This document shows positions 25,230 to 37,647 of a stretch of 64,000 nt of DNA, piece after piece (within the stretch, counting starts at the first letter, position 1; the number at the start of each line of letters is the position of its first letter). The translations under genes and the position numbers were made by a program. The DNA is taken from positions 3,286,001-3,350,000 of the forward strand of contig NC_065558.1 in assembly GCF_022605725.1 (NCBI RefSeq), in the 5' to 3' direction. The DNA comes from Anthonomus grandis grandis. Its lineage: Eukaryota > Arthropoda > Insecta > Coleoptera > Curculionidae. The notes below the pieces were generated by a model, which had not been told where the DNA came from, searched no databases, and saw only the letters and a list, made by a program, of their open reading frames with translations.

Positions 25230-28200
25230 CCAAAACTCAAGACCATTTTATCAGACAGATCACGGTCAAATGGGGTACTAACAGAAGTACTAACATCTGA
25301 AAGAAACCCAGTGCAGACAATTTTATCAAGTTTAAACAAGAGAGACATCGTAAATAGTAATGCCAAAGAACTATTAATTATTAATTTACGTTTACACCTT
25401 AATTGGTTATAAGTGGTGCAGTCGGTAGGATAATTATTAATCGATAATACTTGAATTTAACATTTTCAACTTTTGAAAAGTGATGTTAGAGCAAGTTTAA
25501 GGTTCAATTAATAAATTACTTAATGAGTCACTAAATTCACCAACATCGCACATGATGATTCTAAATGCGATATTATAAGAAGAAAATACTTTAGATGGCA
25601 GTTTCGTCCAACTCCAAGGTCCAACTTCTCTCGCAAAACTGGTAAATCAAGTACCAACTTTTTGGGTTTGTGACACTATCTAGTTAAATTCACGATATGC
25701 TTAGCTGAATTAGTACACTCTTATACTTAATCACATACAATTAGTTGCTCCTTAACTTCTTCCAATCATTTCCTTCAATTAATAAATTATTTAATGAATC
25801 ATTGAAATCGTCACCATCGAACAATGATTGTATTGAAGTTGTAATGATGAAATTATGATTCTAAATGACATCATATGAGAAGGAAAGATGCAGGTGGTGA
25901 CTTCATCCAACTCTCCCAAAAGTACCAACATCCTAGACTTATTACCCTATCCAGTAAAATTCACGATACATTTAGCTGAATTAGAACCAGTTTTAATATT
26001 CACTCGAATTAATTTTGCCAATAAATTATAAAAACCAAAGAACCAATATAGATCTTTGACAATCCTACTGACTGCGCCATTTATAAATCAAAACACAAGA
26101 ATTTAACACTTTTACCTTTTGAGAGTCAGAGCAAGGCCACAATGCGGTTCGTTTTAACAAACAGTAAAGCTGTAAATGAAGTTATAATGCAGTTTATTGA
26201 TAATGACAAAAATACTCAAGTGCTTAATGAATCACTTAATTCGTTAAAATCGGACATTTATAAATAAATAGGTGCATTAAATTATATGAGAAGGAAATAC
26301 TTCAGGTGGCAATTTCGTCCAACTCCTCGCGAAACTGCTCGATCTCCTGGGTTTGGGGCACTATCCAGTTAAATTCACGATGTATTAGTATATAATAAAA
26401 TTAATAAAGTAATTAATCTCCCCTCAACTGCCTTAAATTGAACAATACGCAGCAATTCAAATTACTAAACATTGTCATCAGATCTATCCAAATCCTCAAA
26501 ACCGTTATCAGACAGATCAGAAGAAGAAGTTAGTACCCCTTCTAAAACAAGTCCAGTTTCGAGTGTAGTGCAGGAAATGTCATGAAGCTTAAAAAGAGTA
26601 GTGCCAAAAACTCTTACTTAATTTAGGTTCACACCTTAATCGGTTATTATTGGCGCAGTCGGTAGGATAATTATAAATCGATAACACTACAATTTAACTT
26701 TTTTAACCTTTGAACGGTCAATTAATATATTGCTTAATGAGTCACTTAATTGGCCATCATCGGACATTTAAAAAACAATGGTTGCATTTATACATGAGGA
26801 TTCTAAAAGGCCATTATAAAAGAAGGAAAGACTTCAAGTGGCAATTTCCTTCAACGCCAAGGTCAAATTCTTCTCGCAAAACTGGTCAACGTAGTACCAA
26901 TATCCTGGGTTTGTGACACTACATAGTTAAATTTATGCATTCTTAACTTGCATTTTTTGCGAGTAGTCCAATATTCACTCGAATTACTCTCAACAAAAAT
27001 CAATTGACAATCCTACCGGCTGCGCCAATTATGAATCAATAATACTAGAGCTTTTGAGAATTAAAGCAAAGCCTCATTTTAGCGAACAGTAATAATCTAG
27101 ATACAGTTACTATGCAGTTTGTTGATAGACTGAAACTTTATATAGACAATACTCATCAAAGGAGGCAAAATAAGAAAAAACGCCTGTAAAAACCTTGGGT
27201 TGATAAGCAACTGTTGAAGAAAAGGGCTGAATTTAAAAAAAAAATCGATAAATCGACAAATAAAAAATGCAAAAAAAAATTACCTATCTTTGTAAATAGA
27301 ATATACAGGGTGTCCCATTAGTGCGATAACGGACGATAGCTCCTTAAACAGTGATACAAAAAAAATTTTTTTTATACAAAGTTACTTTACTGTCTAAGGT
27401 GCATAACATCAACATATTAATAAATTGTTTTTTTCAAACGTCTTTAAACGTTTAGCAAAATCTTTATCAGATAATTCTTGCATAATCTGTAGGTACCTAT
27501 ATAAAAACATGTGATTCTGTTAACAGTGGATTTTTGAATTATCCAACTGTGCTTGCCAGTAAACAATTTTTCTCACTTGCACCCAAACAGTAAATCATTT
27601 TCACCATATCCTCTTTTGAAAAATTCATTTTTAATGCAAAAATGTTTCGCTTTAGTGATAAACTAACAACACTTAATCTTCTGTCAAAGTAATTGCTTGA
27701 TTTTTGTGCAATTGTTATTTCTATGGCCAACTAAGTAAACTTCTTTTAAATTAAAACGCGACTATTGTGGATTTTAAGGGCGAAATTAGGAAAAAGTGTA
27801 AAAAACTCGATAACTATTACATATAGATATAGGACATGCTTAACAAAAAAGAAAGCTTATCACATTGTGAACATTTTAAGATAAAAAAATATGGGTCATT
27901 CCATTTGAAAAAAAAAAGATATGGTTGTTTACATTTTTTGGTTTTGGATAGAGTATTGCGAACACCCTGTAGAATATTATCAAATTCTCATAGAACCATA
28001 AATTAAGTGTAAGTATGCACTAACAACCTACAAAAGATTTGGCTTGTAGCATCTCAAATGAGTGAATTATTTTTGTTTTTGTGGAAACGTGCAAACGGCG
28101 ATTTTTTGATAAAATATTACATATCTCACAAACGGGTAAGTTTTGGTATAGACGATGCTTGATAAAAGGTATGCAGAATTTTTAAAGCAATCCAAAAATG

Positions 28201-29850
28201 CAATAAAATATAGGGTGTTCTATTAAAATTAAAAAAGTTGTGTATCATATCACATTTATGAATCACCCTGTATATCCAAAAATATTTTTATGTTATGCAC
28301 CTTAGACAGTAAAGTAACTTTGTATAATTTTTTTTTTATTACTGTATAAGGAGCTATCGTCCGTTATCGCACTAATGGGACACCCTGTATATAACTAATA
28401 TTTAAGAACTTTTTTAAAATGAAAGGTACTAATATATTTTTAGCCCACGATCTTTGTCAGGAAGATTAAGTTAAACACAAAATTCTGGTCAAACATTTAA
28501 AATTAGCAAGAACACACCTGGTGCAGGTTGGTGGAAATTGGTGCAGTCAGTAGGATAATTATAAGTCAATGACACTACAATTTAACACTTCCAAGTTTTG
28601 AGAAGCACGGCCAGAGCAAATTGAAGGGTTAATTTAAACAACTGAACCTTCAGTTTGGGACATTTTTATTAGTTTTATATGAAGTTGAAGGTTGCATTTA
28701 CTTACATTAGGATTCTAAATGCTATTATATGAGAAGGAAAGATTGCGAGTGGCAATTTCGTTCAACTTCAAAGTCCAGTACAAATTTCTTGGGTTTCACT
28801 ATACAGTTAATTCACGATGCATTTAATTGAATTAGTACACTCTTAACTTGGTCTTTGCGAGTAGTCCAATATTCACTTGAATACAACCAATTGTCAATAA
28901 ATTTTAAAAGTATATTTGATCTTTGATAATCCTACCAACTGCACCAATTATAAATCGATAACACTAGAATTTAAGACTGTTCTTTTCATATCACTTTAAG
29001 TTTATATGCATTTTACGAATTTTATATTTAAATAAATAAAGGAATCCGATTATCGTGATTAATTTATAATTAAATTGAAACTACTAATATATAATCATAA
29101 ATTCGCAATTTGAATTTAATTTGACATTTTCCCATTGTAGGCTTTTTACAACATCAAAACAAAATTATAACACATACCTAGTACAAAATTATAAAGTTTA
29201 TAAGCAATCATCAGCTAATAAAAGAACTAAAATAAGGAAATTGGTTACATATAGTAAACACCAATGATGTAAATGAACTTATTTATAGACAGAAATACTC
29301 ATCAAGTGAAGAAAACAAGAAAAAGCACTGGTAAATAATCTTGGGTTAATATGAAACTACTAAGGGATATAAATTAAAAGATTATTAAGCAATATATCCA
29401 ATAGCCAAATAACCAAGAAGTTATGGTTGAATATCAAGGTTGCAAAAATTTAAAATTTATTAGACAGATCAGAAGAAGAAGTCAGGACCAAGTCTAAAAA
29501 GGAGAGACATGGTAAATAGTGATATGCAAATAAATAACACAAAACTCTCACTTAATTTACATTTACACCTTAATTGTTTATAATTGGTGCAGTCGGTAGG
29601 ATAATTACAGATTGACAACACTATAATTAAACACTTACTTTATAATTACACACTAATGAGTCACTTAATTCGTATATAATTGAATTAGTTCAGTACTAAT
29701 TTGTGGTCCTTGGAAATACTCCAATATTTACTCGAATTACTCTCCAGTAAATTATAAAAGCAAAAAAAATTACTTACTATAATATGCGATATGTTGATTT
29801 TTGACAAATGCTACCGACTGCGCTAATTATAAGTCAACAACTCTAAAAGT
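25230..29850. repeat. ~1-kb complex tandem repeat carrying a tRNA-Ser-complementary motif
   Basis: Blocks recur in the same order four times. Block A has ATCAGACAGATCA ending in TTTACACCTTAAT (near 25240, 26500, 29460). An 18-base motif close to TGGCGCAGTCGGTAGGAT follows (25414-25431, 26651-26668, 28539-28556, 29585-29602). Block B has GGCAATTTCGTCCAACTCC and GTTAAATTCACGATGCATTTAGCTG (near 25600, 25897, 26306, 26838, 28751). Then the same motif appears inverted (26062-26079, 27010-27027, 28929-28946, 29808-29825). In both orientations the motif is followed by ATAAATCGATAACACTA and AATTTAACACTTTT. The motif is what a retroelement primer-binding site for tRNA-Ser would look like, so the array may be amplified LTR-retrotransposon debris; no gag or pol was seen. 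Confidence 0.75.
27306..28387. mobile_element. 1.08-kb non-autonomous TIR element (CAGGGTGTCCC ends)
   Basis: The left arm at 27306-27409 starts CAGGGTGTCCCATTAGTGCG. The right arm at 28290-28387 is its near-exact inverse (about 100 bases, differing mainly in A/T-run length). TA flanks both ends. The interior has no transposase, but contains further CACCCTGTA/TAGGGTGTTC half-sites at about 27963, 28211 and 28264, hinting at nested smaller relatives. It is inserted in the 25-30 kb repeat array. Probably Tc1/mariner-derived; the superfamily is inferred from the TA flank. Confidence 0.85.
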
Positions 29851-30484
29851 TAACACTGAGCGTCACCGCAAAGCCATAACGTTGTTCATTTTAGATCACT
29901 TTTAGCTTATATGTATTTTAGGATGTCTATATTTTAATAAATAAGCTGTTTTTAAAAAAGAATTCTAGCGTTACTGATTTATAATTCATGTCTCAATCAT
30001 AATATCCCAAAGATAGGGACTGTCATATCAATATATAAGTATGGAACTTTAAACCTGCTTCAATAATCGTATAAGTAATTCGAAAATTGTTGAAAAAATT
30101 CTTAAATATATAATTATGAAGTCATTATTCTACTTACATCAAGCATGGCAAGGCCTAAAACAAACTGCTGAGAAAACTTTAATATAATCGCTAGCTGGTT
30201 TGAAAAACATTTAAATTCAAATGCATTTCCTTAAAATTAATTCTTATATTTCATTCAGATTCAGTGCACTTTAATGCATAACTAAATAGGACATTATTAG
30301 TACTTTTTATATGATGCGTCCAAAATTTGGCCATACCTCTTTAATTCGCTTGGACCTTTCCAAATATGCCTAAATAAGATTAGATAAAACTACTACCCTT
30401 CCATTCAAAAAATAATAATTCAACCGCAGTGCCTTTTCCATAGAAATTAACCAGGGATGACATATCCTTGACACAAGCCTCCAC
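29851..30484. other. AT-rich noncoding DNA
   Basis: No recognised gene. Part of 30350-30450 resembles 24710-24790. Confidence 0.35.
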
Positions 30485-30821
30485 CGGCGTCGTATTTTTT
30501 TTTTCTTATTTTTGTTAAATTCCGTTTTCGTTTATCGTAATCCAGATGTGCGGCGTCGCCGGCGTCGTTTCCATAGCGACTCGATGTTATATATTCGACC
30601 GCATCTGGATCTCGGGATTGTTTTCGCGCCGCACCTCCAGCCGCATTTCACACGAGAACTTTGAGACTCGCGAGTTTATTTTGTCCATTTATTCGAAAAG
30701 TGATTTTTCGCTCGCGCTCGTTTTATTTACTTGATTGTGGAAGCTTTCTTGTTGGACTAACGAGTTCTTGAATTTTTAACTTGATTTTGGTTATTGAAGG
30801 CGATTTTTCAGAAACATTGAG
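30485..30821 (+). other. Candidate noncoding first exon or promoter region
   Basis: A sharp GC-rich island (GTGCGGCGTCGCCGGCGTCG at 30548; TCGCGCCGCACCTCCAGCCG; TTTTTCGCTCGCGCTCG) sits in otherwise AT-rich DNA and ends ACATTGAG|GTAAGTTA at 30821/30822, a near-consensus 5' splice site. Such islands followed by a donor are typical of insect 5' UTR exons. The open frame 30546-30734 closes before the donor, so the exon would be noncoding. Its natural partner is the GTPase gene starting at 53.4 kb on the same strand, which would make a 22-kb first intron; it could instead belong to another gene. No transcript evidence is available here. Confidence 0.45.
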
Positions 30822-33800
30822 GTAAGTTATATAGAGAAAATTTTATTGAATACGTTAGAATAAAATATGTAAAAATGATCAAGAGTAAGATGAACAAAGC
30901 GCATTTTCAAGGTTTTTATTAAGTATATTTATACCAAAGTAGCAATTTTACATGAAATTTAATTAAAATGCAAAATTGGAGGTAGCTTTTCTGTCATAAT
31001 TCATCAAAAGTCCAAATGACTTTAGCAGTATTAGGAACAATCTATGAATTTTGTTTTTTTTAATTCTGCTTATGACTGTATTAGTTTTAAGCAAAAAAAA
31101 ATAAAATATTGGTACGAAAATTATGATTTTCTTACTGCAACGCAAAAAATACCAATAATAAAAACTAACTTTATATTTATTCATATGCTTCCGATGGAAT
31201 GCGAAGGTAAATTATCTGGAATAACTGGAACATCATTTCAAATTGCTGAAAACAATTGAAATGAGTATAATAGTGACCAAAAGGGATAAAAAATAATTTT
31301 AAGTACTTGGAAAAAACAAACTACTAAAATTACAACTCTCTCCCAGGCAGTTGAAGTTCTAGACAGCATATTTTTAGAAACTCAATATTTTCCTTTATTT
31401 TAAATAAAAATGCAACTGTCTGGAAGAAACCAAATAATTATATCTAAATTTAAATCTTTCCAAGATATTACCAGAATGCACTGAGAGCTTTGCACATATC
31501 CGGGTGCCAAAATATTCCTATAACTTGTGTTAAATTGACTAAATCTTAAAACATGCATAAAACAAACATGTTTGAATAAAAAATTACATGATTTTTTCCT
31601 TAGGCCCCAAAAATACACGTTCAAAAATAACCTGTTTCCTCCTAAATTACTTTAACATGATTGACAGATTCCTACAGCATCTTTCATATAAACCTCACGC
31701 ATTTATTCTTAAACGTGCATAGAAAAAAAAACAATTTTTTAAAAACGTCATTAATGCTTTAAAAATAATCCAGCTTTGACCTTAACTGCCTCGGTTGTCG
31801 TTGAACTTGAACTTTACATTTTTCTGCGAACGCTTTCTAAATAGAAGAATTAAAGCATGTTGTAAGGTAAAAGACGAACTGGCAAATGATTATTTTTGTT
31901 CATTATCAAACTCGATTTGTTTCAAAGAAACTGGAGGGTAAAATACGGTATTAATAATGAAAAACCGATTATCCTTAGGGAGTAATTTGAGAAGGGTCGG
32001 ATTTTAAAAACGGTTTTTTTTTAGGATAAATAACTAAAAGAAAAATATATATTTACTGAGGAGAAATTGATGATGGTGGCTTTAGGAAAAAAATTAAACT
32101 CTCTTAGGGTCTTTAAAGCTCTTTTTAAGTAAACGCCTTAATAAATTGCGAATCGTACCTTATTAAGTTATGCATAAATTGAAGGTACAAATTTATTTCC
32201 AAGGAATAATTCAGATTTATTCGATCTTGATTTTTGTCTTACATAAGATCGACTCTAAGGCAAAACATATTTTTGGCGGTACAACATCAAAATGGAACTA
32301 CTGATTAAAAAAATGTATCTAATTAAATTTAAATTGATTTTAATTGTGCAAAATTTAATATTGAATTTTAGGAATTATGAAAAAATACGAAGTGTTTTTA
32401 ATTGGAAGTGAATAGATGGCCTCCCAGATTCCCTGATCTAAGGCCAGTATAAAGGTAAAATTACAAAATATACAATTTTCTATAGACATATAAAAAATGT
32501 AAAACGACTTAATCGAAATGGGTCAAAAAGTGACTTAAATCTGGGTCTAAAAATTAAAGAAAAAGTTATTGAATTTAGACATAAAATTATATATTTTAGA
32601 TAATTTCCATTAACTTTAGACCCTAACTTCTTGTTTTTTTTCCAAGATATTAAAATCTTAAAGAACTGAGGTAACTTTTGAACAAATGGGTCCTAGAACA
32701 CTACAAAATTACTTAGTTATGTTTATTCTAGAATCACTCAAAAGTAACTTTAAATGCCTGAAAAAATTTGGAATGAGTATAAATAAACATTAATATTTGA
32801 GATTACATATGTCTTGTTATCAACGGTTTAATTAGAAGTCTATTTTTGATTTTCTTGTTATTATATCTTTTATTTTTTGTTATTTTCTTTTTTTCGTCTT
32901 AAATCAAAGTTGTAATTTTGTATTTTAGAACAGCTAATGGCACTTTTTCGTACTTGAAAAAAAAACACATGCACGTCTAATTAGGAATAAGAGCTAATCG
33001 AACTAACCACTATAATAAATTAATTTAAACCGATATCGTCGCCCCAAAATAACAAAATTATTATGGCTTTTGAGGCATAATAGGTATATTAACAAAATGC
33101 ACGTCTATCTCACCTCAAACGCCTATTAATAATTACGTTTAGGATTTTGACCCATGTCTTAATATGCAAATCACTTTCAGACTAAACTCCAAGCATTACA
33201 GAGGGAAAAAAGCCATAAACCTATTTGGAATTTTCACTTTTATGCAATGAAAAACCTAAAACAGGAAACGCACAACAACAATAAATGACCTGACACGTGT
33301 AAACGATTGAATCAATCAATCGCTTTTTTTAATCAGAAAGGTTTATTGTGTTAAATGTTTAAATAAAGGGTATTTTTAGGCTCGATTAAAATGTATTTTC
33401 TTGGCAGAGTCTAAATCCTCCTGAAGAAATTCTTAGGGCTCCCCATGGAGCCAAAAATACATTCGGGATTAAAGTGGTTCGCATTCCTCGGCGGTGAGCC
33501 GTGTATTTTGAAAAATTCACTCGACGACTAACAAGATGCATACACTTAAAAATTAAGGCTATTAATTAGTAATGAATTTGAGCTTTAGGTGCTAAAATCA
33601 GACAGTCAAGACGGGTTTCGGGAATTTTTCTGGAAGAGAAATATAGAGTTTTTAATTTTCTATGACGTGCTACATGATGTGGGTGTCAGCAGTATCATTT
33701 TTTTCAAATGCCAGAGTTAAATGTTACCACACAGGTCTGGAAAGGCATAGAAGACAAGTGAAATTTGTTCCAGGCAGTTATTTTTCATGATGCAATATAA

Positions 33801-34379
33801 ATTAGTGATAGACTAATTAAAACATGAAAATAAACTTATTTAGCTGCTCTTTACCTGAATAATAATAACTTCGACTATCTGGAAAAAAAGTAAGAATGAT
33901 TACATTTACTTGAAAAGGCTAAAAAAAGCGTATTTTAGTTTACAGAACTAAAGGATCCTAACTGCCTAGAAAAAAAATTTCACTTTAAATTAAGCATCTA
34001 CTACCAAAGAATTAATAAAACAAAACATATCACCTACTCCGATTTTACCAAAATTACTCGTAAGCAAAAAATTACTTCCATTGCTTCTTCTTCTTTTTCT
34101 TCCTCTTCCTCTTGTGCTGAGGGAACAAGGAGCGACAACTTGATATACTATGATTTTAGAAATGCCAACTATAGAGAAATTAACAACTTTCTGGCTTGTA
34201 TTGTCTTGAATTTGAAAATCAATATATTTTATAAAATAGTTATGAATTATAACACGTTCTCAGATCTGCCAGTAGAATGTGTAGGGCTTTTGGATGTCCA
34301 CTATATCAGGAGTTTTGACACAATGTCGCAGGAAGATCCCAAATCCTTTTAGAAATTTATTAATGACAGGAGATCAAGC
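30822..34379. other. Noncoding DNA, probably intronic or intergenic
   Basis: No gene recognised. Isolated copies of the TTCCAGGCAGTTGAA core occur near 31344 (CCCAGGCAGTTGAAG), 31410 (inverted, CAACTGTCTGGAAG) and 33769 (TTCCAGGCAGTT). A GC-richer patch lies at 33410-33540. A long pyrimidine tract, (TTC)n-like, is at 34082-34115. Confidence 0.4.
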
Positions 34380-34765
34380 CATAGTCTGGGAAATATATTT
34401 TGTTTTAAAAATCAGTCTTCTTCCACTGGTCAAAACACTGTTAATTTACTGTTTCAATTTTAATTATCTACTAATAAGACATTCCGAAAGTGTCATCTAT
34501 CGTGACTTTTTTAAGGCATTCAATTAGGTTAACCTTCGTATGCTGTTAGAGAAGTTGGTGAAATTGGGTTTTATAAAGTTATTTAAGATATTCAACAAAC
34601 AGCAGATATAATTAAGAATTTAAGTTTTAATTATTAAGTTTTAACCACAAATTCTTTTAAACTATATACGAAATCTCCCATCTGACATGTTTTTCGATTG
34701 TCTGTCCTGTCCATATTACGATTGGGTACCAGAGCATCCCATATTTTAGTATGCGACGTTAGTAG
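34380..34765 (+). mobile_element. LINE reverse transcriptase fragment
   Basis: SESVIYRDFFKAFN (about 34475-34525) corresponds to the vxYxDFSKAFD block of LINE RT, and VNLRMLLEKLVKLGF follows after a stop. About 34385-34440 looks like the preceding FxKNQSSSTGQ-type block in another frame, and 34715-34745 resembles the GVPQGSxLGPLL block shifted and mutated. It is short, frameshifted and without a YxDD motif: a very old scrap of a jockey-like element. Confidence 0.6.
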
Positions 34766-35314
34766 CATCTAACTGCTTAGAAAAAAACATTTTTTCAAGT
34801 TTTATTAGAATCTGCTTTAAGGTAAACTGGACTTTTCTGAATGACTTTTTGAAATGATGGGAAATGGAATGTAATTATCGGGAATATTAATTATCATTGA
34901 ATCAAATTTTAAGTTAAAACGCTATTTTTTATACGCTCGGATGATTGTCTAAAATGCCGATTTTACGGTCATTTTCGTTGCTGAAAATAAGTTTTTTGCC
35001 CAAACTTTTTCACGCAACGTGAGTGAGTCACTGCGTCGTTTCCTTAATTTCAATTTGGAGCGTATTTTGTCTTTGTTCAGTAAAATCGAAATTATTGCTC
35101 TCTTGGATTTAGTGAGGATATTTGAGGAATTTAATAAAAAATTCTATCGAATCTAGGAACAGTTTTATTTTAAATAAGAATAATGTAGTTAAACTCTTCT
35201 TTCAAAAAGTCATAAATTACCTTAATTGCTTGGAATAAATTACAAAAGAATTTCATTAAATAAAAAAACTGTCTGAAAGAAACTTAAGAAGGAAATCTAA
35301 TTTTTTCATTCATT
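34766..35314. other. Noncoding DNA
   Basis: No gene recognised. A GC-richer patch occurs at 34970-35080. Inverted copies of the core motif (AATTGCTTGGAATAAA near 35224) anticipate the array that follows. Confidence 0.35.
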
Positions 35315-36460
35315 CCAGATAGTTGAACTATTGGAAGATTCGTTTGTAATTTATTCCAAAGAGTTGAAGGAATTGTTTAAAATTTATTCCAGATAGTTAA
35401 GAAATTGCAGGCATCTTTTTAAACTTTTCCAGACACTTCCACACACCAAGACTTAAATTAATATAATTTTGGTTTTTTTAGGCAATTAAATCACTTTATT
35501 CGTGTATTCGAGATGTTGCAAGGTTTTTTCCAGGCATTTGAAGAATCATTTAGAAAAATTAAAAGAAGAAATTTAAAATATTCCAGGCTATTGAAACCTC
35601 GAGTCGTTCACTTTATTATTGCCTTTGAGTCATATTTCAATAGCCAGGCAGTTGCAATGTTTAAAAAATTTTAATTATTTTATTTCAGGTAGTTGAAATA
35701 ATAACTTTTAATTTATTCCAGGATTTAGATTCTGCAGGATTTTTTCCAGGTAAACCACTTTAATTTTCCTTCAATTTTTTATTTATTCCAGGCACTTGAA
35801 GAGTGAAAAAAATTATTCGGAAATATTGGAAAAATAAATTTAATTATTCCAGGCAATTGAAACCTTAAATCGTCTACTTCATCATAGCCTTTGAGCCATT
35901 TTTCATGTATTCCAGGCAGTTGCAACATTTCAAAAATTGTAATTATTTTATTCAGGCTCTTAAAAGAGTTACTTTGAATTTATTCCAGGTAGTTGAAATA
36001 AATACTTTTTGAATTATTCCGTCAGTTTAAATTTTGCAGGATTTTATCCAGGCAATTAAAGCTTCAATTAAACTACTTTAATTTAATTTTCATACAATTT
36101 AGTATTTATTCCAGGCAAATTGAAACCTTAAGTCGTTTACTTCATCATAGCCTTTGAGTCATTTTTTATGTATTCCAGGCAGTTGCAACATTTCAAAAAT
36201 TGTAATTATTTTATTCCAGGCTGTTGAAAGAGTTACATTGAATTTATTCCAGGCAGTTTAGATGTTGCAGGGTCTTTTCAAGGTGTTTAAAAAATCATTT
36301 AGAAAAATCAAAAGAATAAATTTAAAATATTCCAGGCAATTGAAACCTCGAGTCGTTAACGTTATTATTGCCTTTGAGTTATTAGTCATATATTCCAGGC
36401 AGATCTGCCTACTACTTTTTTCATATTCCTATTTTCTAATTCAATTTATTTATTCCTGAC
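35315..36460. repeat. Minisatellite array with TTCCAGGCA(A/G)TTGAA core
   Basis: At least 13 copies of the core in plus orientation, for example near 35526, 35580, 35788, 35848, 35909, 36174, 36214, 36248 and 36330. Copies differ mainly at the bases after CAGGCA. A higher-order unit is visible: 'TTCCAGGCAATTGAAACCTCGAGTCGTT' then 'CCTTTGAGTCAT', 'TTCCAGGCAGTTGCAAC', 'AATTATTTTATTCCAGGC.GTTGAAA' and 'TGCAGGATTTTTTCCAGG', repeating about every 230-300 bases. The 65-residue frame at 36262-36459 is repeat-derived. Confidence 0.85.
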
Positions 36461-37190
36461 TTTTTTATATATTATATAGTTTTGTTTAATAAAGTTTTAG
36501 CATTTAGTATGCGGAACTTATCCGATGTTTACATAGCAGCTCTTCTCAGTTGCGAAACATCCAAAGAATGCGTCTCATCTCAAACTTCTAAATTTCAACC
36601 GGATAAATGATAAATTAGTGTATTCTTGCTTGTCATCTTTAACAAATGTTCAGGCTCATCTTGTGGGGAAATATGTAATTAAGCAAAGAAAAATTCCGTG
36701 TTTTGACAGAGCTGTCCATAACGGATGCATTTCATGCTTGGACTATTTGAAAATTCAATGTTATTTTTGACCCACTTTTTTTATAGTCCTTTCACTGCTA
36801 GTTATAAGATAAACTCAGTCTGAATATCTACTTTCATTTAACTGTTTTCATTTAATTATTTAAAGATATTTTATAGCTCTAATAAGTATTGGACTTACTT
36901 ACTTAGTGGAAATTAACGATTTAATTCCAAGTGAGTAAATTTTTTACCTTTTAATGCTTAAAATTATTAATTTGGTTCATTTCAGTTATAACTATGATAT
37001 ACATGTGATTGCATTATAATATAATATAATTATATCAGTTATTGTTAATTGTTTATAATTGTCTGTTGTCATGTGAATCTAAAAAAAATAATTATTTTTT
37101 TATAATTTCATTACTTATTAAAATGAATCTGACAGTAATAAATCATAAGGAATATTTATTTTCAGTAATAATCAGAACTCCAAAGAGCCA
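36461..37190. other. AT-rich noncoding DNA
   Basis: No recognised gene or repeat. Confidence 0.35.
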
Positions 37191-37647
37191 TTAGCCATAA
37201 TCTGAATCTTCATCTACGGTTTCCATACGTCTTTCTAAATCTTTATCCTCTTGATCGTCTTTATCCAACGTGCTTTCAAAATCTGCACTTGCCAGCAGGG
37301 ACTTGAATTTTACGACGTCGATTCTTCACATTTTGACCATCGCCATATCTCATTGTTCTTAGAAGGTTTACCAAAGAGTTATTAAGTCCTTCAATGTTCT
37401 GATTCTGATCATTTGTCTCATGAAGATTTCGCTGCGGAAGGCGTCCCAAGACTTGATCCCTTTCTAGTGGAAAAAGTCCACACTTTCTAAACCCAGATTG
37501 TATGTTTTTTCCAGCATTAGGCTCAATAGCCTTTGACAAGTCATTTAGTAAGAAAGGGAATCTGTCCTTTGAAACCCTGCAATTCTTTGAACCAGCCCCC
37601 CATTTTCCATTTTTCAAGGACCCAATCTGAGAAGTAAATCGCATCAA
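37191..37647 (-). pseudogene. Pogo/jerky-like transposase C-terminal fragment
   Basis: The minus-strand frame carries KNCRVSKDRFPFLLNDLSKA, then NIQSGFRKCGLFPLERDQVL and GRLPQRN. This matches the region just after the DDE catalytic core in pogo/Tigger/jerky-type transposases (motif [N/L]xxGFRxCGxxPx[D/N]). The frame ends early at 37276; shifting frame continues into an acidic tail (LASADFESTLDKDDQEDKDL, then METVDEDSDYG) with a stop at 37191, so one frameshift lies near 37290. The catalytic core itself is absent. A domesticated exon is possible but the frameshift argues against it. Confidence 0.65.

Noticed and set aside
25414..29825. tRNA-Ser genes
   Set aside because: Only the 18-nt 3'-end complement is present; no anticodon arm, D-arm or intact cloverleaf flanks any copy.
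25230..29850. A complete LTR retrotransposon
   Set aside because: No TG…CA-bounded LTR pair and no gag, protease, RT or integrase motif; the evidence supports only primer-site-like motifs in a repeat.
31044..31259. 71-codon plus-strand frame and its minus-strand counterpart
   Set aside because: No motif, low-complexity residues (F, I, K, N) from A/T-rich sequence; mutual shadows.
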